This document shows positions 63,094-64,000 of a DNA stretch of 64,000 nt, one piece after another. The translations under genes and the position numbers were made by a program. Origin of the DNA: Mycobacterium gordonae (GTDB taxonomy: Bacteria; Actinomycetota; Actinomycetes; Mycobacteriales; Mycobacteriaceae); contig NZ_CP070973.1 in NCBI RefSeq assembly GCF_017086405.1, forward strand, positions 4,372,739-4,436,738, written 5' to 3'. The notes beneath the pieces were generated by a model that made no database searches, was not told the origin of the DNA, and saw only the letters and a program-made list of their open reading frames with translations. Positions within the stretch are counted from its first letter, which is position 1; every line of letters begins with the position of its first letter.

Positions 63094-64000
63094 ATGTCGA
63101 CGTTTGTGGTTGCAGCGCCGGAGGTTTTGGTCGCGGCGTCGGTGGAGGTGAGTGGGATCGGGGAGGCGCTTCGTCGGGCGACGGCGTGGTGGGCGCCGTC
63201 GACGACGGGGATTGCGGCGGCGGCCGCCGATGAGGTGTCGGCGGCGATTGCGGGGTTGTTCGGCAGTTATGGGCAGACGTTTGTGGTGTTGGATGCGCAG
63301 GCGGCGGCCTTTGAGCGGGGGTTGGTGGCGGCGTTGAGCGCCAGTGCGGGTGCCTATGGCGGCGCGGAGGCGGTGAGCTTGTCGGTGTTGCAGGGTGGGG
63401 ATCTGCATGCGTTGGGTGAGGCGTTGTTGGGTCCGATCAATGGGCCGGTGGTGGCGTTGACTGGGCGTCCGTTGATTGGTAATGGCGCCAATGGTGCTCC
63501 GGGGACCGGGGCTGCCGGGGCGGCGGGTGGGTGGTTGCTCGGTGATGGTGGGGCCGGGGGTTCGGGGGCGGCGGGTTTGGCTGGTGGGGCCGGTGGGGCG
63601 GCGGGGTTGATCGGCACTGGTGGGGCTGGGGGTGCCGGCGGTAGTGGTGGTGGGGCAGGTGGTGGCGGTGGCGCCGGGGGGTGGTTGTTGGGTACCGGTG
63701 GGGCCGGGGGTACGGGCGGGTTCATCGCTAACGGGGTCGGTGGGGTCGGTGGGGCCGGTGGGGCCGGGGGGTTGTTCGGGGCGGGTGGTGCCGGCGGTGC
63801 CGGGGGGTTGGCGGGCAACGGCACCGGCGGGGCCGGGGGCAGCGGTGGGGCGGGCGGGGTGTTCGGTGGGCTGGTGGGGGCCGGTGGTGGTGTGGGTGGG
63901 GCCGGCGGTGGCGGGGATGTCGGGGGTGGTGGCGGTGCTGGTGGGGTCGGGGGTCCGCTGGTGGGTGCCGGGGGTGTTGGGGGCAGCGGCGGGTTGGGGT
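63094..64000 (+). CDS. PE_PGRS family protein, 3' partial
   Basis: ATG at 63094 after GGGAG. The first ~100 residues form a PE domain (MSTFVVAAPEVLVAASVEVS, with the PE motif at 9-10, and DEVSAAIAGLFGSYGQTF). The GRPLIGNGANG linker follows at ~128, then Gly-Gly-Ala/Gly-Gly-X repeats (GGAGGSG, GGAGGAGG) to the window edge; no stop is reached. PE_PGRS proteins are secreted by ESX-5 to the cell surface and are limited to slow-growing pathogenic-clade mycobacteria. Confidence 0.95.
   Translation, partial: MSTFVVAAPEVLVAASVEVSGIGEALRRATAWWAPSTTGIAAAAADEVSAAIAGLFGSYGQTFVVLDAQAAAFERGLVAALSASAGAYGGAEAVSLSVLQGGDLHALGEALLGPINGPVVALTGRPLIGNGANGAPGTGAAGAAGGWLLGDGGAGGSGAAGLAGGAGGAAGLIGTGGAGGAGGSGGGAGGGGGAGGWLLGTGGAGGTGGFIANGVGGVGGAGGAGGLFGAGGAGGAGGLAGNGTGGAGGSGGAGGVFGGLVGAGGGVGGAGGGGDVGGGGGAGGVGGPLVGAGGVGGSGGLG

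Noticed and set aside
62608..63408. 266-aa minus-strand frame reaching into the PE_PGRS gene
   Set aside because: Arg/His-rich shadow of the PE domain and intergenic DNA; the 88-aa Cys-rich frame and PE_PGRS are better supported.

Overview
The window is high-GC actinobacterial DNA from a slow-growing Mycobacterium. Three things support this: a PE_PGRS gene at the right edge, a complete FAS-II mycolic-acid operon (fabD-acpM-kasA-kasB-accD6) preceded by aceE and mabR, and a gene order from about 17 to 45 kb that matches, from memory, the M. tuberculosis ahpE (Rv2238c) to Rv2264c region. The species cannot be fixed from sequence alone. The broken cyp124-like and MFS genes and the prophage-like insertion argue against the tuberculosis complex itself.

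Layout. 1-4.3 kb: the end of an FAD-binding/TPR fusion protein and three small enzymes (metallo-beta-lactamase fold, NmrA-like SDR, nitroreductase). 4.46-7.26 kb: a large LuxR-type ATPase regulator split by a single-base frameshift. 7.40-16.97 kb: a 9.5-kb integrated element bounded by a perfect 48-bp direct repeat that duplicates the 3' half of a tRNA-Val(TAC) gene. It carries a tyrosine integrase, an excisionase-like HTH protein, a RepA-like ATPase, a WhiB-like protein, a protease-capsid fusion and a cargo pair (HIRAN protein plus PD-(D/E)XK-like nuclease). I see no terminase, portal or tail genes. It therefore looks like a phiRv1/phiRv2-type phage satellite rather than a full prophage. Between its regulatory and capsid genes lies a non-coding segment with TTTGCTG iterons at 21-bp spacing flanking AT-rich palindromes, which I read as a candidate replication origin. 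A second repeat family (CGTGATTG) sits in the 3' end of the ATPase gene. These features are the best candidate here for an undescribed system.

17.0-28.4 kb: ahpE, a DUF3052 gene, a lipoprotein, aceE, mabR, a MabR-type operator and the FAS-II operon, closed by a 46-bp perfect palindromic terminator shared with the convergent glpD1. 28.5-44.8 kb: glycerol and lipid metabolism (TetR-glpD1, FAD oxidase, diacylglycerol kinase), then secreted proteins, a beta-lactamase-fold esterase, methyltransferases, mscR with an MBL partner, an SDR, and an Hsp70-like protein with a proline-rich tail.

44.8-46.2 kb is a decay zone with remnants of an MFS transporter and a CYP124-like P450 around an MmpS-like secreted protein. 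46.2-52.7 kb has a methyltransferase, a TetR/amine-oxidase pair, an MHS-family transporter, a K+ channel, a HAD enzyme and two DUF202 membrane proteins. 52.7-59.6 kb is a cell-envelope and signalling block: amidase, class A beta-lactamase-like protein and a Ser/Thr kinase in one minus-strand row, and a PknD-like kinase with an NHL propeller. 60.5-62.9 kb is a patchwork of gene fragments around a DUF429 gene. The PE_PGRS gene runs off the right edge.
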